Shown piece after piece: positions 24,045 through 37,064 of a stretch of 64,000 nt of DNA. Every line of letters begins with the position of its first letter. The first letter of the stretch is position 1. The notes below the pieces were generated by a model, which saw nothing but the letters and a program-made list of their open reading frames with translations, had not been told where the DNA came from and searched no databases. The translations under genes were made by a program, and so were the position numbers. Source of the DNA: Ceriagrion tenellum (lineage: Eukaryota > Arthropoda > Insecta > Odonata > Coenagrionidae); assembly GCA_963169105.1 (NCBI GenBank), contig OY720633.1:146961200-147025199 (forward strand), given 5' to 3'.

Positions 24045-24135
24045 AATGTTTCTCGGGTATTCCACTGGTTAAGAGGGACTCAATGTTTCCTGACGTTTTA
24101 GAGAACGGCATGCTCTCTACCTTCAGGGGTCCTTC
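24045..24135 (-). repeat. Solo PLE pseudo-LTR terminal fragment
   Basis: This stretch is colinear with the left arm of the young PLE at 56338-56425. Shared landmarks in order are TTTCTCGGGT, TTCCAC-GGTT, CCTGACGTTT or CCGACGTTT, a hairpin and TTCAGGGG or CTCAGGGG. In the minus-strand reading the hairpin is CCTGAAGG, an AGAGAGC/GTTCTCT stem, then AAAACGTC. No coding sequence adjoins it. Confidence 0.6.
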
Positions 24136-25139
24136 GGCTTTAGTTAGCTGTGACATTTCTTGTTGACAAAATATCGACCGTATATCTCGGTAATCGCGAA
24201 GTTCTTCCCTTACTGCATAGGTATTTTTGCGATAGTTAAAAGTGATACCACTTCGAATTTTATTGTATTATCATGATGACTTCTTTTTCATCATGAATCT
24301 CTATTTTTAATTGATATTTTCCCAGATATACACATATTTGAGTGTTTTTTTGTGTTCAAAAATTTAATTATAAAAACGCTACCAAAGCTTCCACGGTTTT
24401 GATGTCACTTAAAAGTTTTCGGGTTCTTAACAGCAGCCAAAAATCCAAGAGAGAAACCAAAAAGGAGCAATTCCGTCTTTATGCTGTTGCCGAGCACGCC
24501 TGGTAAGCTCTCGACCAAATAATTAACTTTGAAAAAAGCAAGACCATTGCCAAGATAAGTAACTACGTCCCTCGGCTGATACGGGAGATAGTCGAAATCC
24601 TTAGAATTCCTATAAATTAAATAAGGAGGATATCTATCCGCTCTCCTCTACGTTCTCACGGTTTTGGAGCAATATTTTTTAAATTTATTCTTTCAGAAAC
24701 CACATGTATACAGAACAAAAAAATCAATAAAATGCAATACAATACAACAAAATATTGTTAAAGGTATCCTTGAAGGGTCAGGGGGAGTGGGAAACAAGGA
24801 GAATGGAGTGCGTAGAGGAAAGGGGGCTGAGAGAGGGAAGGGTAGACAAAGGAGAAGGGAGGATGCTCACCGACCCGGTCACTGAGTCGTTCATTATATT
24901 CTGCTGCTCGTATCTCCGGTAATTTTGAATGCTCCGGGATGAGCGTGGCACCTGAGTCATTTTTTTACATCACTTTACACGTTGGGATAGTTCAAGTAAC
25001 CAAAAGTTCAATATTTCGATCGGCCAAAAGACCGATTGATTATTACGAGTTCACCGGGTTGCCCGCCCTGTCAGGATCGGTGTCCACCTGTTAACACATA
25101 CAAATACATTGACAAGAAGCACATTCATTCAACAATCCA
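24136..25139. other. No recognised gene
   Basis: AT-rich, with a purine-rich patch at 24775-24870 that produces overlapping frames on both strands. No supported feature. Confidence 0.35.
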
Positions 25140-25300
25140 AGAACATTGGACATCTCAGCCAGTCAGAGCGATAGCCTTGAGTGGGCTATACCAAGCACAA
25201 GCGGATCGAGAGTATTATATATAGCGGCCAAAATCTCTTAAACTTTCACACCTCATGATGCCGACTTAAACCCGGTTGCCCACCGAAATGCTGAAACGAG
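25140..25300 (+). repeat. PLE pseudo-LTR-like fragment with TATA and terminal hairpin
   Basis: A CAGCCAGTCAGAGCGATAGC string is followed by TATTATATATAGCGGCCAAA (25213-25232) and then CTCATGATGCCGACTTAAA through CCACCGAAATG (25252-25290). The young PLE has the same order: CCAATCAGA, TATATATACCGGACCA, then CTGAGGATGA ... CGAAACG. The similarity is in layout more than in continuous identity, so this may be a different PLE subfamily. Confidence 0.4.
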
Positions 25301-28300
25301 GGAAGGACCCGAGGACTTTAAATTTAATGATTAAAATGGTTTGGTTATGTGAAAATTAGGGGATTTTTTCCACCTAAATTGCTTTCTTCCATCATTAAAT
25401 ATACTTTGCTTCTGCCAGAAAAGCGTAAGATATGAATGTAATTTAAACCCATTTTGTTATGAAAACATAGGATATTTTAGCGAATTCATAAGCTGCCGAA
25501 AGCATTAATTATTCATGATGATATTATGTATAAAATGTACTTAAGAGATACATCCTGGTATTTAAGTTTGCCATAAGATGAAATTCGTAATCATTGGCTA
25601 TCGTCGTACTAAGGATCCGAATGTCAATCATAGTATCAAACCCGTTGATGTTTTACTAGATTTTCTGGTTGTTTCCTCACAAGAATATAAATAAAGAGCA
25701 TAAATTTTTGGAAATAAATAAAAAATGTCATGCTGTACCTACCCTTGATAGAAACTGCTGTACGTCTCGATAAATGTGTTGGAATGTCTATACATTCGTG
25801 TTAAGGTAACTCCAGACCCTTATTGCTTATGAATTTTTATTTACATACTTTTGTAGCAGTTTTGAAAAGATAATCGGGGCATACTGTTTCAATGATATAA
25901 TTTTTATCCAATGTGTCGAAATATGCGATTGCACAGGTAACTGTATTTACTATTTTAGTTGCTAAATACTTTAAAATAGCACGCGTTCCGAATTTTAATT
26001 TCAATGCAAACATTTTTTTGAGTTAGGTTAATCTTAAGTACATATTTTGAGAGAGCATTTGCGAAGCTGCATATACTGTTCATGAAGTTCAATGAATTGA
26101 TGCTTGTCTCCTTATTTCGTCGACTTTTACATAAATATAACGAAATATAATCTGCTGTAAGCTTACCGGGATAACGGTATGCAAATTATTGTGTATGCTA
26201 GCTGGCTTAAGCTGGAGAACTTCCTGAATAAATGGAGTTTTGATATGATTATTGCTTTCCTCTGCTTGAATGTACTCACGAATCCGTGATCAAAGTTTTT
26301 CCATGACGATGCTTTAAAGTTTGTGCCTACCTTTAGAGATCATATATTTCGTAGTGCACCAATTTCGGCTAAAGACTCAGAATGTGACATCAATACCGCT
26401 ACGTGCATCCACATAGTATTCTGCAAAGCAATTACCGGCTGGATCAACTTGTGATCCCAACTTGGAGGTAGTTCGGAATCTTAAGGAAACAGGGTGTGGG
26501 AATGAGGCAAATCTAGGTCAGGAGAGCTATTTGTCATTGCAGGATCTGCCGGGGACACGTAGGAACCGTTTCAAAATCGATTTGGTGTACATTGGACAAG
26601 TCCAACATGGGAATTATGTTCTGTGTCTAACATTGTGCTTCAGGTTCCCGCCTTTTCTTTACAGGTTGGTGATTTTTACTGGAGTAGCTGATCATAAGTA
26701 TTGAATTTTTCCAAAGCTCACTGAATGACAATTCCTTTCGAAAATAATTAAAGTGCTCAAGAGAACTGATACCTATACATAATGATAATTCAAAATGTGG
26801 TGCTTTGGAGTCCAAGTGGAATATTGTATTTTACCACTGCTGCCATTTTAATGACTAAAGTTATGTGAATATAAAGAGCTCAAAGACGTCGGTTTCTCAG
26901 GTAATTTAAAACTTGTCAGAAGGTCAGGTAATTTATTAACTTACCTATCAGAAGCTTATTTTCACATCGAAGTCTAGCTAAACCACATATATCGCCATGG
27001 ATGGCCTACATTGGAAGATAATAAATACAACAGGAGAATCTAAAATGACATGCGACCCAAGAGACCAGCAAATATGGACGATTATACAGTAATTTAATGC
27101 CTTTTGATCTGGTTTGATCACCATTATTAGTTGTATATACAAAATTTATATGAACGGTAATATTAAAACCACAGTGTAAGTGGTGTGTTCCATCGTGTGG
27201 GCCATTCTAGACTTGTCTATGGACGCACAAGGAGTTGTAAGTCGAGGGAATGGTAGCCGAGCATAAGGGAAGAGTTAAGGTCACTGGTGGAGGTTTAAAG
27301 AGGGGTTGGGCGCTATCGAATATCGAATCCTCGTAATGAAGATCCATATCGATCGATTTAGGGACCTTCGGATGGGAAAGCCTGCGGGAAAACGAGAAGG
27401 GTAACTGCTCCCAACCCTTTTGCCATCCACCAATCGCAGCCCACCTTTCCGACCCTCCCAGGCCCAAATAGTTTGGGCTCCTTTCCTCTGTATCTCTAAC
27501 GCCCCTTCTCTTGCTCATCCATCCTTTCTCGGTGCTTGGCATATCCATTCTCTCCAAAGTCGGAATTCGAAATTTGCCAAACTTTTGCCCCTTTGTTTCA
27601 AAGGTAAATGTATTGCCTAATTATAGGCTCCCTTTCCCTATTGTTTCTTGAATTTCCTCAAAGCATGTTAGGGTTTTATTTCAATATATGTTCTGGATTT
27701 TTTATAATTATACGAGCGTAAACGATGAGAGAATATGAGGTTGCTTGCTGTCTCCGAAATTTCTTAGAGACATCTGTTTGTAGTTGTAATCGCACGCAAT
27801 GGGCGCTTAAGTATAGCGCTCACCGTCTTTCAATGATATGTTTCAATTTACATACAAGCGCATTCCAAAAACCAACTCGCGTCTTTAAGGCCGTGTTTTT
27901 ATAAAATTATTAAATGATTAAAGAAATAGAATCACAAAAATCGATGATAAAATTAATAGAATATCTAGGATGACAATTTGCATATTGCATGCTCATTTGT
28001 TGTGGAAACGTTTATTCGATTTCTTCAAATATCCTGAATACGTTAAAATATGCAGCTTGCCATAGAGAGAGTTTAGTCTTTTGCATCCATAATGATGAAA
28101 TATACTTCTAATTTTTCCACTCAATTTTTTTTAGTACGATGCAATTTACTGTTTTAGTCTGGTAAAAAATATTTCTCTAGTTTTTGTTTATCGCTGTTAT
28201 AGTTAAATTGAGGGGGTGAGGCAAATTGTGCCTCTTGTGGAGGGTTAAGAATGGCAGGTGACCGTAGATCAGGGGTTGTTGAAGCAGGAAAAGTCATTTT

Positions 28301-29105
28301 AATCAAAGAAATGTTATGGGAAAGAAGTGGGAAGTGGTGCGTAAATGATTGCTCAATATAAAGGTTTAAGCTTCAAGTGCCTAATTATTTCCGTTTGTTC
28401 TGGAGCATCCACATTTAAACCGTAAGGAAGGATTATTTAAAGATTAGGAATGAGATCGCTGACAATATTTTTTTCAAGAAGGTGTTTGGTAAAAGGAGAG
28501 ATAGAATCCATATTACTTAACACCTGATGTATGCCCTAATGCGTATCAGGTAATTTCTACCAGTTTACCAATGTACGCTATGTTACAGTCTGCAAATGAA
28601 TCCAATTTTTTTGTTCTATACGAGAGAAATCTATCCTGTTTGTCTGTTATGTTTATAAGAAATTAAGATTATACCTGGGGATTGTAGAATGCCGATTTTA
28701 TGGAGCTTCTTCGGTGGTTTGATCTTCTGTAAGAACGTTTACCTAGAAACGGGATACAGCACTACCGAAGGTCAGCATTCAAAGAACATTCAGATGAAAT
28801 TTGACGGTCTCTGTGTTTATGTGGGGGAAATTTGTTTCATATCTTAGTAATTTGGTTATAATTTGCATTTTTTATGATACTTGTAATATTACATGCATTA
28901 GTTAAACTGGAAGAAATTTTATGACACGTATTAAAGAACATATCAGAATTAAAAAAAAATGGATTCCACCTCTCCATTTGCCAAATACTTTGAGAGCAAT
29001 GATGTTGGCGATTTTACCCCAGTTGCTTTACTCGTCCTTCCTTAAGGTTGAAGGATGGGTGCTCTGGAACAAATAGAAATAATTAGGCACTTTAACAACC
29101 TATGT
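25301..29105. other. No recognised gene
   Basis: AT-rich sequence with a mildly GC-rich, pyrimidine-biased patch at 27380-27560. The 116-codon minus frame over that patch (27207-27557) has no recognisable motif. Nothing else could be supported. Confidence 0.35.
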
Positions 29106-29109
29106 AGAG

Positions 29110-29340
29110 ATCTATAATTTCTGCACCCCTTCGCTTTCCTTTCCAATACAATTTCTTTATTCAATAATAGTATTTTACACTCCACCATACCTTCATCTTT
29201 ACTCCCCTGTTGTTTTCAACCCTCCCAAAAGTTAGTATTTTCTTCTCTCCCTCCTCCACGGTACTATCACTATCTCATACAAAAATGTAACAAACGTTTT
29301 GTACCTGAGAATGCAGTAAAGTGGTTAAACGCGTTTTTCA
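29110..29340 (+). repeat. Probable solo PLE pseudo-LTR
   Basis: A polypyrimidine block (CCCTCCC and CTCTCCCTCCTCC strings) is followed by a short AT-rich spacer. Then comes CCTGAGAATGCAGTAAAG and GGTTAAACGCG (29304-29333), the CTGANRA ... AAACG layout seen at PLE ends. The same order (polypyrimidine, then hairpin) forms the arms of the PLE at 11720-13757. No inverted partner or coding remnant was seen. Confidence 0.4.
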
Positions 29341-31919
29341 AAAAAACATTGAGTAGAATGGTATTGAGTAGCTATTTATCTTCATTATGGATTCATGCAT
29401 AAAATATTTCTACGAAGTGACACCTGACTTCGTCAAGCTTATTCCATCTTTGAATTCAATATTTTATTCGCCGCTATTTTTTCAAACTATGTAATTCATA
29501 ACTAAGCACTTGCCATCCAATTCTAAAGGAGGTTGAAATTATCCCATTACCATATTAGTTTCCTCATTGTGAATGTACTATTTGGTTCAGTATGGTGCAT
29601 GCTTTAAATTTGTCTATACTAAAATTCGTTCAGATATCAACTGTGCATAGGCTTAAACTTAGCCATGAATAACTTTTTCATATTTTTTTAATTTCCATCA
29701 ATGGTATTTATCGTAATTTATCCTATTTGAAACCATTCAACTCGTTACCTACCTACCTCGCTACCTCGTTGCTTACTGTGGAAAACGCTAGCCTATTAAA
29801 TTTTTTATTTAAACGCATTTAATGGCTGTATAAGTTTGGGTATTTTTCTCAAACGATTGCGCTATTAAAGAGGCTTTTTTCATCCAAGTCGTTCATGAAT
29901 TTTACTCGAAACAAATATTTGCACGCATTTTTTCAAATATCTAAATAAGCAAACAAACCGCAATGAAGCAGTCCTGCTTTATTGCAATGAGAGGACATCC
30001 ATACATTTATGAGCTCGTTGATGATATATAGTGTCATCGAACCTTGCGGCTTTCTAAGATTATTATTATATTTAACCATATACTTTTCCGAGGCAAGTGT
30101 CGTTATTCCGCGGTATTCTCTCTGGGGCACGAATACCCTTAGGGCATGTGGATTGTAGTTTAGGGCACACTAAAAAATTTAATTATATCAATAGTAGTTT
30201 AAATAATAGAGAAACTAGGTACTAGCATTCTTTCTCTCTCTAAAAGGGAAACTTAAAGAGAAAGATCCGCTCAGAGGTACCCATTGGAAAACGTTTTGGA
30301 ACCTAGGACGTAAGGTCAATGCCGGTATTGAAATGTTCATTGCGGCTGGAAATTCTCTTCTTTCTGAAGGACCTGATTTGCCCGAGGTGATTAACTCCCC
30401 TTTTGAAATCACCATCGCCTCAATTGTTCTGTTTTTGATTGGTCCCTTGAATATTATGTTGAAACTATCCTGATTCGAGGAAATATCTTTTAGACATCTA
30501 CTTAAAATATTTTTTCTTTCCTCGGAAAATCCATTGAAAACTATTTCAAGAATTAGGAAAAGAAGTTTTGTGGAGGAAACCGTATTCAATTGATGCCATC
30601 AGTGAGCACTTTTCTATACGGATAATATTCCTTACATAACTATATACGCGGATAACATAGCATAGCCTATAAACATGAGGATAAATACTGAAAATATTAC
30701 TTGCATGCACACGGATAAACAGCTTTCATAGGGATTAGTATGGGATTTTCTAGAGCCTCGAAGGCTAGAAGCTAGGCTTAGTATGCTTGAAAATTTCAGA
30801 ATCGGCGTGTTTCAATGAGGCACAGAGAATATTATTTTTCGCTGCATTACACCTCTATATCGACAGAAACGATAAAATAAGAGGGATAATTTGCCGATGA
30901 GATGGGTAAAAAACTTCAGTCTTTCTTCTCAAAATAAGAGGCATTAAGGAAAATTAAGCTTCACTCTAAGCACTTTCAAAATGCGTTTCATTATTTCATA
31001 TCCATAAAACCTCCATTATATCTTTACACGGCTTGAGTCTCTACACCACCTGCCACACCATCATGCGGCAGCTTCCAGGGTAGTATATGGGTATTGATAT
31101 ACTCATACGAAGACAATTGCGTCTTTAGAGTTCCTGGATTACGAAATTATTTTAATTATCTCAATGATTGTTGCCCCATTAAAATTTTCAAATTTTTATT
31201 CGCCTCAAATTGCTTGCTTTTGATGTCTCTTTAGACTTTTTGACCTTCTTACAACCCTTTTTTCAAATGCGCCCCTGAATGGGGCACACTCCAAAAATAT
31301 CTTCATTGATGGAAAAGAAATTAGTATTAAATTACATAATTGTAAACCGTCTCCTTTTAGTGATAAAAAAATGTTGACGACGGGTGATTCAACACTTATT
31401 CTCATAGGCCTTCAAGATTCTTACACATAATGTACTAAAAAATGAACCACGTAGTCTGAATTGTTTCATTTTCACCTTCTCCTGCAATGTTCATGGAAGT
31501 TCCTAGTGCTGTCTTACTGATTTTTGTACGTAGAAAACCGTCCATAAGATGAGCAGAAAATGGAAATATTGGTAGAAGTGCATCTGAGTCATTGGTTTAA
31601 TTTGATTGGAATTTATTTGCATTCTACCAGATAATTAACCAATATTATTTTTACTAAAATTTTAATGAATTTTAGCAGAAGTTAAGCAACACGGTTAAAT
31701 GATTGTAAAAAGTTTGGGACCACATACTGAAAATTTAATTTTGATAAGTAAAATTGGAAACGAGAGGAATGCTAATTTTCCCAAATTTAGTCGAATCAAA
31801 AAACATTCCCTTATGCTATGCACACAATTCATAGATTATGGTAGTTGAGTAGATTTTATGAATAAACTTGAACTGAAAATTTTCTACGGTCTTCTAATCT
31901 GGAAAGGAATACATTTAAA
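29341..31919. other. No recognised gene
   Basis: AT-rich. The longest frame (30215-30589, minus) begins with TTG rather than ATG and shows no domain. No supported feature. Confidence 0.35.
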
Positions 31920-31960
31920 CCTTTTTTCGACGCTTGACTCGAACATCATCCTCAGGACAG
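31920..31960 (-). repeat. Isolated PLE-type terminal hairpin
   Basis: The minus strand reads CCTGAGGATGATG, a loop, then AGCGTCGAAA. A four-pair stem GATG/CGTC fits between CTGAGGA and GAAA. There is no neighbouring PLE coding sequence, so this may be a very short relic or chance. Confidence 0.35.
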
Positions 31961-32405
31961 CTTCCATTTCGTTTACATCATTTATTTGGAACAGGATTCA
32001 TGAGTCGGGAACGTCGTAAAGGTCAGAATTAAGCCTTGACCTGGTGGAATATTAGGGAAGGAATGTGCAGCTTACAAACCGGGAGCTCACCAGTTGCAAC
32101 GTCAGATTAGACGGCAAAGATTGAAACTATCCCGTCTGCCTCGATCAAATGGTCTTCAAAATAGGTGTTAGTTTTTGTTTTGAAGTAAAAATATATTGAG
32201 TACTCGTTAAAAATTTTAAAATAAAGTTTATCTGATCATTTGAAAACTTTTTTAAATATCCTGAAAACTACAAATCAATTCGACCAAGCACTATTTTCCT
32301 TCCAAACACCTGTTATGTTCTATTTCTACCGTCCACGAAAGCGATCGATGTAAATACGCATTAGTGCCAAAGATTACACTTGCTTTTCGCTGAAATGTTG
32401 GTTCA
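31961..32405. other. No recognised gene
   Basis: AT-rich spacer before a pyrimidine-rich island. Confidence 0.4.
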
Positions 32406-32885
32406 GAGGATATTGTGGATCCCGCAGTAGTATTTCACACTCGTTCTTCACGCCCTGTCCAACCAACGTCTTGGGCTTTTCTCTCCCTCCCCTCGCCGCT
32501 TTCCACTCCCCCTTTCCTCCCTTTCCTGCGCGTGTTGCCCTCCAAATCCTGGCCATGCTTCTTCCCGGCACCTTGCTCTTCCCATTTTTCTTTCACTCTC
32601 TTCCTCGTCTCTCCCTTCCTCCTACTCGCACCCGCGTCCTTTTCACACTCCCTTCCTTTTCCACCTCATTCTTTTCCCTCGCCATCTTACGCCGCGCCAT
32701 CACTGGCAACACAACCCCTGCTTTATTTTCTTCAACATCCCTTACGCGGCTCACGCGAAGTCTATGGGAATCAACCTTAATTCTCGCAGAAGGAATGATC
32801 GGTCTTTTAAAGCAGTCTCTCAGCCCCTCTCCCTCCCTCTCCATATCTCTCCCCTTTCTCGATGCGGAATATCCAATACTGTTCA
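32406..32885. other. GC-rich polypyrimidine island
   Basis: The plus strand is dominated by CCT/CTT tracts interspersed with CpGs. The longest frame in the neighbourhood (32471-33010, 179 codons) is a Phe/Ser/Pro/Leu-rich translation of this bias, and overlapping frames exist in all phases. I do not regard it as coding. Confidence 0.4.
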
Positions 32886-35800
32886 TTGGTTACAATCCCC
32901 CCGCTATTACACCACTATTCATTCGAGTCTTAATCCACCTCCATATCACGCCTACTCTCATGAGTATAGCGCTTGAGATCTTTATAACGCAATTACGATG
33001 GAACTTCTAACTGCGATCTTTTTTTAAATCAGCTTGCAGGGCTTCTAAAACAAGACAAAGATAGTCACGGGGTCCACTGCTCTCGCCTCACGATTCGGGA
33101 TACATTCGTGGTTTGATTCAATGAGCAGTTTACGTCTGGAATATAACCACCAGTGCTGGGTTTGGTTATTGATGTTTAGTGTTTTGGATTTCTATTACAA
33201 GTAGCTATCATTTTTGTCTATACAAGTTTCAATTTGGACATCATTAAGATATGGCATTATCCGCTGTAATTTTCAGACATCTCAGCTGCAAGTGTGATAC
33301 CTAATTCACTTACCTTACCAAGTGCCGTCTTATCTAAATTTTGAAATGATAATTTCCCACATCGAAATATTTACCTTGTTTCAAAAAATTAAGAATTAAT
33401 CTGCATCGAAGTTACTTAATATTGAAGTGATTTTGTGGAAAATTAATCTAATGTTGCCACACTTGAGTGCCTCTTATCGGCAAAGAACATTACTGATTGT
33501 TTATGTTACCTCACATAACTTTTAAAGACCTCTCTGATAGTTATTTAGCCCTTTTTTACTGCTTAGGGTCTATATTTGTATTGAAAAATTTATTTAGCCT
33601 TTTTCAACGTAATTTATCCATGCGCCCACAGTTATCGGTGAAAAGAAAGCGGACGGTGTTATACGTGAATGGAATACTAAGAAGAAAGGAAAATTAGTTA
33701 AGCTGGATGTGAGAGGTAATGAAGGTGAGAGAGAGAGAGAGCAGAAAAACAAAGTGTAAGAGCGAGGTGGAGTAAAGGCATGAGTTATGCACTGATAAAG
33801 CTGAGTCGTGGGTGGACTTAAGTGGAAATGAATTAAAGAGAGGAAGAGATTTGGCTGGGAACAAGGGGACATAGGAAGCATAAATCGAATAAAGCGAGGT
33901 GATACACTTGGTGCTGGGGGTATGGGCATATAGATTAGGATTGTGAGGCAGGATTTTCCCTCAGCAGGGGAAGAATTTAAGTCCCCAGTTGAGGTGGCAG
34001 GCATGCTGAAATACTGATCGAGGGAAATGACGATGGGAGATGCTTAATACCCATAAATGATGAGTGGTTGGATTCTATGAGTAATGAGTGATCAAATTCT
34101 AATATAAATAGAATTAAAAATGTTTGATCTATTAGCAGAAAGGGTGTTTATGTTATTCCGGCATAGTTTTGAATACAATCGTCAACCGAGGAACTCATAA
34201 TCTCTCTCTCATCTCATACTCATTCACTCAATAGTAAAACTCATAATCAACAAAATAAATCTTTGATATAGTTGTACAAAAATTCAATTTATCTCCCACA
34301 ATTTTGAGTGCTTCTAGTTAGAATATGTGCATTTAAAACAAGGTCCGAAGAGCAATGTAATCATTTCAAACTAACATCTGGTGTCTGATCATGCATACAT
34401 TCAAGAAGTGATATATTCTTTTTTAATATTTTTAAATGAAATGTTTTTCTTCCTAGGAAGATATCTTTGATTAAAATTGTGTGCCTGCTCTCTCTGTTCG
34501 GCCCATCACAACTGTAATTTAACAATATCATGGTTAATACCTTCATAATTAATTATTTATTCCCTTATGCTCATACTCGGTGTCGAGAACTTTCAGTTTG
34601 CCCGCGGGCTTATTCTAGTCCAAATGAGCTCTATATGTTTAGGACTTGAAAGTCCCAAGCATGCTATAGGACTTTCTCCCTCTATGGTACACGCCGTTTA
34701 TACTTTTTTGCTTTCTACATTCAGACTTCAGGGAATCCACGCTTTTATTAAAGTCCCTTGCGTTATTTGTGATGTTTCTCCTGTTACTTTCTGCGGTCAA
34801 CCGATCTGCATTTCATATTGCTCCCTCCTGATGTATTCCAGGCACGCTCGTTGCCACGACTTAATAAAGATTTGGTATCACGTTTGTGTTTCCTCCTGCA
34901 AGGCAGTAATTGCCATTTTGGTGTGGCGAGGGGAAGGGGATTGTGGGTGACGTGCTTGGAGGAGTGGGGAAGGATCAAGATCGCCTCGGCAGGCCCTAAT
35001 CCTGAGGGTGAGATCGGACCCTGAGGTCTAAGAAATATGCCAAAATCCATATAAACGTGGATTCTAACTGAGTTTTCTATTACTGTCAGGCTCTACTCAC
35101 AGCATTTATTAAAAGTAATCGTTAACTTCTAATTACTACAATTTGCTGGTCCTGTGATGCTGGTTTGTTACGATCGATTTTTCATAATACGGTCAATTTA
35201 AAAATATAATTTTTCTGATGTAGCCATTTTTGGACATTACTTTTTGTAAGTTGGCAACTAATTAAGGCTTCATCCCCAAGGATTACGATCAGTTGGCTGC
35301 ATATATGTTACATACGATAATGGAATACCAATAATAAGGTATTATGAAAGAGATGTTGTTTAAAAGTTATGAAAAAATTTGGCCAGATTTCGTTACAAAT
35401 CATAAAACTGTCCGGAACTTGTGTTTTCTTAGCATTTTAATGGTGAAGTAATTAATGGAAAGAAATTTTAATCATCAGAAATTAGGTCATGATTGGTAAA
35501 CTTCGATCGACTCCGCAATAATAACAACAGACTCGACGTGCCTTATTTGATAGTAGTTCAGCAAATTGAAATACCTGAATTTGGGCTCCGTGTAGTGAGT
35601 TTTTAATAGCTTTTTTCTGAGTTAATAGCTGGATACATACTACCATCCGATGTGTACATTCTCAATTTTTCTTAAATTATACCACCTTCTTGTTTGTAAT
35701 TCTCCAGTAACTGCTCTTCAATCGTTAAACATGACATTGACGTTATTGTTTGTCTGTGCATGAAAAGACACGCGCTAATTGAATCGTGAGAAAAGTTTAA

Positions 35801-36050
35801 TGATAGACAAAAATCTGTCCTCAAGAGAAGCATTTTATTGACGTCAATCAAGAGTTAATACTGCCTAATCTCACTGCAATGCAACTTATGGTGAACAGAG
35901 ATGGAAAAATCTAGAATTCGTTCATTCTGATGGGATCTCTCTGAGACGGCAGTCAACATCTCCAGGTCATGAACGAAAACTTTTGGTATATCTCCCCTAT
36001 GTTGATATTGAATTTCTGGAAAGTAATAATACTTTTCATACGTTCTCCAC
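32886..36050. other. No recognised gene; contains a (GA)n run
   Basis: Mostly AT-rich. A short GAGAGAGAGAGAGAG run lies near 33726-33741 in a purine-rich patch (33640-33960). An ATG-initiated frame at 34567-34950 (127 codons, Cys-rich) has no recognisable motif, and its context is not distinctive. Confidence 0.35.
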
Positions 36051-36054
36051 TCCT

Positions 36055-36500
36055 TGTCAACCCGTCCGACATCTTTTATAAATTTTCAAATTTTTTTTCC
36101 CATACTTTCTCAAAGTGAATTGCGTCCCCCGTATCTCGCCCCCGTTCTCCTCATTCCCTCTCCTTTCTGCTCGCGAAGAAGGTCGAGTGCAGAGGGTGAG
36201 TATTGCTGGGGGGGGGGAGAGGGTGGGGCAAGTTCATTCTCCCCCGACCATCGTACGTCACTCCTCCCCGTGCCCTCTCCCCTTGCCTCCCCGTCATCCA
36301 CCCTCACGCACGCCCTCTCTCCCCCCCCCATTCCCTCCAAAAATTGAGATTTTCTCCTCTCTTTCAAGTGCGCCACTCACTTCGCTCCCGCCCCCACCCA
36401 TCCGCACCCTTTCGCCACACCCACGGCAACGCACCCGGGGTGCGGCCTCGCCCCGCTCTCCCCACGCCCTCCTCTCCCGCCCTACTTCTTTGATTCTTCT
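36055..36500. other. GC-rich polypyrimidine island with G and C homopolymers
   Basis: Contains G10 at about 36209 (GCTGGGGGGGGGGAGAGGG), C8 runs near 36324 and dense CCT/CCC tracts to 36490. All three plus frames are open over long stretches (for example 36115-36531), which is the signature of composition rather than coding. CpGs are frequent. Possible regulatory island. Confidence 0.4.
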
Positions 36501-37060
36501 CTCAGCATTCTCTTCTCAGGACTGTTTTTAATGGGAGGTATTGGACCATTTATTTTCTCGCTCGCTCTGGGGCTCGCCTTGCGACAGCGAGTAGCATCCC
36601 CATGAAAATAAGAATGATTGGAAGACGCAAAAGAAATGCATGGTATCGTCTCATAATGAAAGCTGTGGCTGGAGGCAAAGATTGTGCTAATAGCATGGCT
36701 ACCTTTTCATCAGAGTTATAACACTGTATTGAATTTTCATGTCCAAGATAATGTTTTATCAATTACCGTTTATGCCGCAGAGATTTTATTCGTACAGGAA
36801 AAACATTGTACACTTGATAAAATTTTCTATATACTTGTATAGATACATAATTACCCTAAAATGGTTCATTTTATACTAATTTTGGCGGCCAATAAGTCAC
36901 AGCTACTTCTGTTTACTTAGATTCCTTTTTCTCCCTATCTACTTCACTTAGTTAATAAGTTTATATGCAAAACATATATCCCAGTGGGGAAAGTTTGTGC
37001 AGAATTAAGTTTGAAGTAATTCAAAGTCTGTGAAGCGTTGCATTAATGAGAATGGACGTG
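36501..37060. other. No recognised gene
   Basis: AT-rich spacer. No supported feature. Confidence 0.4.
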
Positions 37061-37064
37061 CATA

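Noticed and set aside
30215..30589. 124-codon minus-strand ORF
   Set aside because: Starts at TTG, shows no motif, and has no splice or promoter support.
32471..33010. 179-codon plus-strand ORF
   Set aside because: It translates a polypyrimidine island into low-complexity Leu/Ser/Pro/Phe sequence, with other frames equally open. No domain.
34567..34950. 127-codon ATG-initiated, Cys-rich plus-strand ORF
   Set aside because: No recognisable family and no signs of a gene around it. Kept only as an open frame of unknown meaning.
36115..36531. 138-codon plus-strand ORF
   Set aside because: Proline/serine low complexity from CCT/CCC tracts. All three frames are open.
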